The notes beneath the pieces are model-generated. The model saw only the letters and a list, made by a program, of their open reading frames with translations. It was not told the origin of the DNA and ran no database searches. The position numbers were made by a program, and so were the translations under genes. Shown here in pieces: positions 63,790 to 64,000 of a stretch of DNA of 64,000 nt. The stretch covers positions 1-64,000 of the forward strand of contig NZ_RXNQ01000006.1 in NCBI RefSeq assembly GCF_004138205.1, given 5' to 3'. How positions within the stretch are numbered: position 1 is the stretch's first letter; each line of letters begins with the position of its first letter. The DNA is from Pedobacter sp. SYP-B3415. Its GTDB lineage: Bacteria > Bacteroidota > Bacteroidia > Sphingobacteriales > Sphingobacteriaceae.

Positions 63790-64000
63790 ATGAACAACAC
63801 ACTTTTTGATCTGAACGGCAAAGTTGCGCTGGTTACCGGCTGCAAGCGCGGTATAGGCAAGGCCATGGCCGTTGCACTGGCCGAAGCCGGCGCTGATATT
63901 ATTGGCATGTCTGCAAGTCTCGAAACCGAAGGCAGCGAGGCCGAACGCGAAGTGCGGGCGCTGGGTCGTAAATTTTATGCCTACCAGTGCGATCTGACAA
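63790..64000 (+). CDS. kduD: 2-dehydro-3-deoxy-D-gluconate 5-dehydrogenase KduD (truncated by window end)
   Basis: Short-chain dehydrogenase start: NTLFDLNGKVALVTGCKRGIGKAMAVALAEAGADIIGMSA, with the TGxxxGIG cofactor motif, followed by ALGRKFYAYQCDLT. The KVALVTGCKRGIGKAMA block with preceding FDL is typical of KduD, and its place after kduI and DUF4861 agrees. Only the first 70 residues are seen; the catalytic Ser, Tyr and Lys lie beyond the window. Confidence 0.85.
   Translation, partial: MNNTLFDLNGKVALVTGCKRGIGKAMAVALAEAGADIIGMSASLETEGSEAEREVRALGRKFYAYQCDLT

Noticed and set aside
1..64000. CRISPR array, prophage or integrative element
   Set aside because: No evenly spaced repeats, phage structural genes or integrase were found; the only mobile element seen is the partial IS at the left edge.

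Overview
The window looks like chromosomal DNA from a Bacteroidota bacterium, most likely of the Sphingobacteriaceae type. It holds three SusC/SusD outer-membrane pairs, a FecI/FecR/STN-SusC relay, lipoprotein signals ending in a short hydrophobic run plus Cys, genes mostly without Shine-Dalgarno sites, and promoters fitting the Bacteroidota consensus TTTG-N19-TAnnTTTG (clearest before tRNA-Glu and before a HAD hydrolase gene). Assignments come from reading protein motifs by eye; no database search was possible.

Layout. 1-1000: the edge of an insertion sequence (transposase N-terminus running off the window), a lipoprotein gene with a nonsense codon in its signal peptide, and a complete tRNA-Glu unit with promoter and terminator. 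1-11.6 kb: housekeeping and accessory genes (EamA transporter, methyltransferase, two hydrolase/oxidoreductase genes, an HxlR regulator with a palindromic operator, a frameshifted thioredoxin-like gene, and a TlpA-like protein coupled to a hybrid histidine kinase). 12-20.2 kb: SusC-SusD-DUF5689-metallophosphoesterase locus, probably for scavenging a phosphorylated nutrient. 20.3-25.7 kb: XRE regulator, CPBP protease, alpha/beta hydrolase, DNA alkylation repair protein, NYN/OST-HTH protein and dienelactone hydrolase. 26-31 kb: a second SusC/SusD pair on the minus strand. 31.8-34.7 kb: Bcr/CflA transporter, a low-complexity inverted repeat, an HxlR regulator divergent from a quinone-reductase-like gene, and DUF4180. 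35-42.9 kb: FecI sigma factor, FecR anti-sigma, STN-containing SusC, SusD, and an M28 peptidase gene that has lost its middle. 42.9-58.4 kb: AI-2E family transporter, a 1241-residue TPR/DUF3857/transglutaminase protein, a DUF1080 protein, a frameshifted unknown gene, a gamma-glutamyltransferase, an ArsR-AHSA1-AHSA1 operon, a HEAT-type DNA alkylation protein, a TIM-barrel sugar isomerase, an SDR and a Gfo/Idh/MocA oxidoreductase. 58.4-64 kb: DUF1801 and HAD genes, a SRPBCC gene, and a LacI-regulated uronate block (kduI, DUF4861, start of kduD) that continues past the window.

How it fits together: the organism takes up glycans or other polymers through the three SusCD systems, and degrades unsaturated uronates from pectin-like polymers through kduI/kduD. 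The DUF1080, sugar isomerase and Gfo/Idh/MocA genes hint at 3-keto-sugar metabolism. Regulation is local: FecI/FecR for one SusCD pair, LacI with a 20-bp perfect operator for the uronate block, ArsR with an 18-bp operator, and HxlR regulators divergent from flavin-type enzymes.

Four genes are visibly broken (nonsense codon, frameshift at a GC palindrome, large internal deletion, homopolymer frameshift). The most unusual non-coding signal is a pair of about 59-bp imperfect palindromes at 6554 and 24657. They lie between convergent genes and differ by base changes that keep an outer stem paired, which is what a structured RNA or a REP-like mobile palindrome would show. I found no clearly novel defence or biosynthetic system, no CRISPR array and no prophage.
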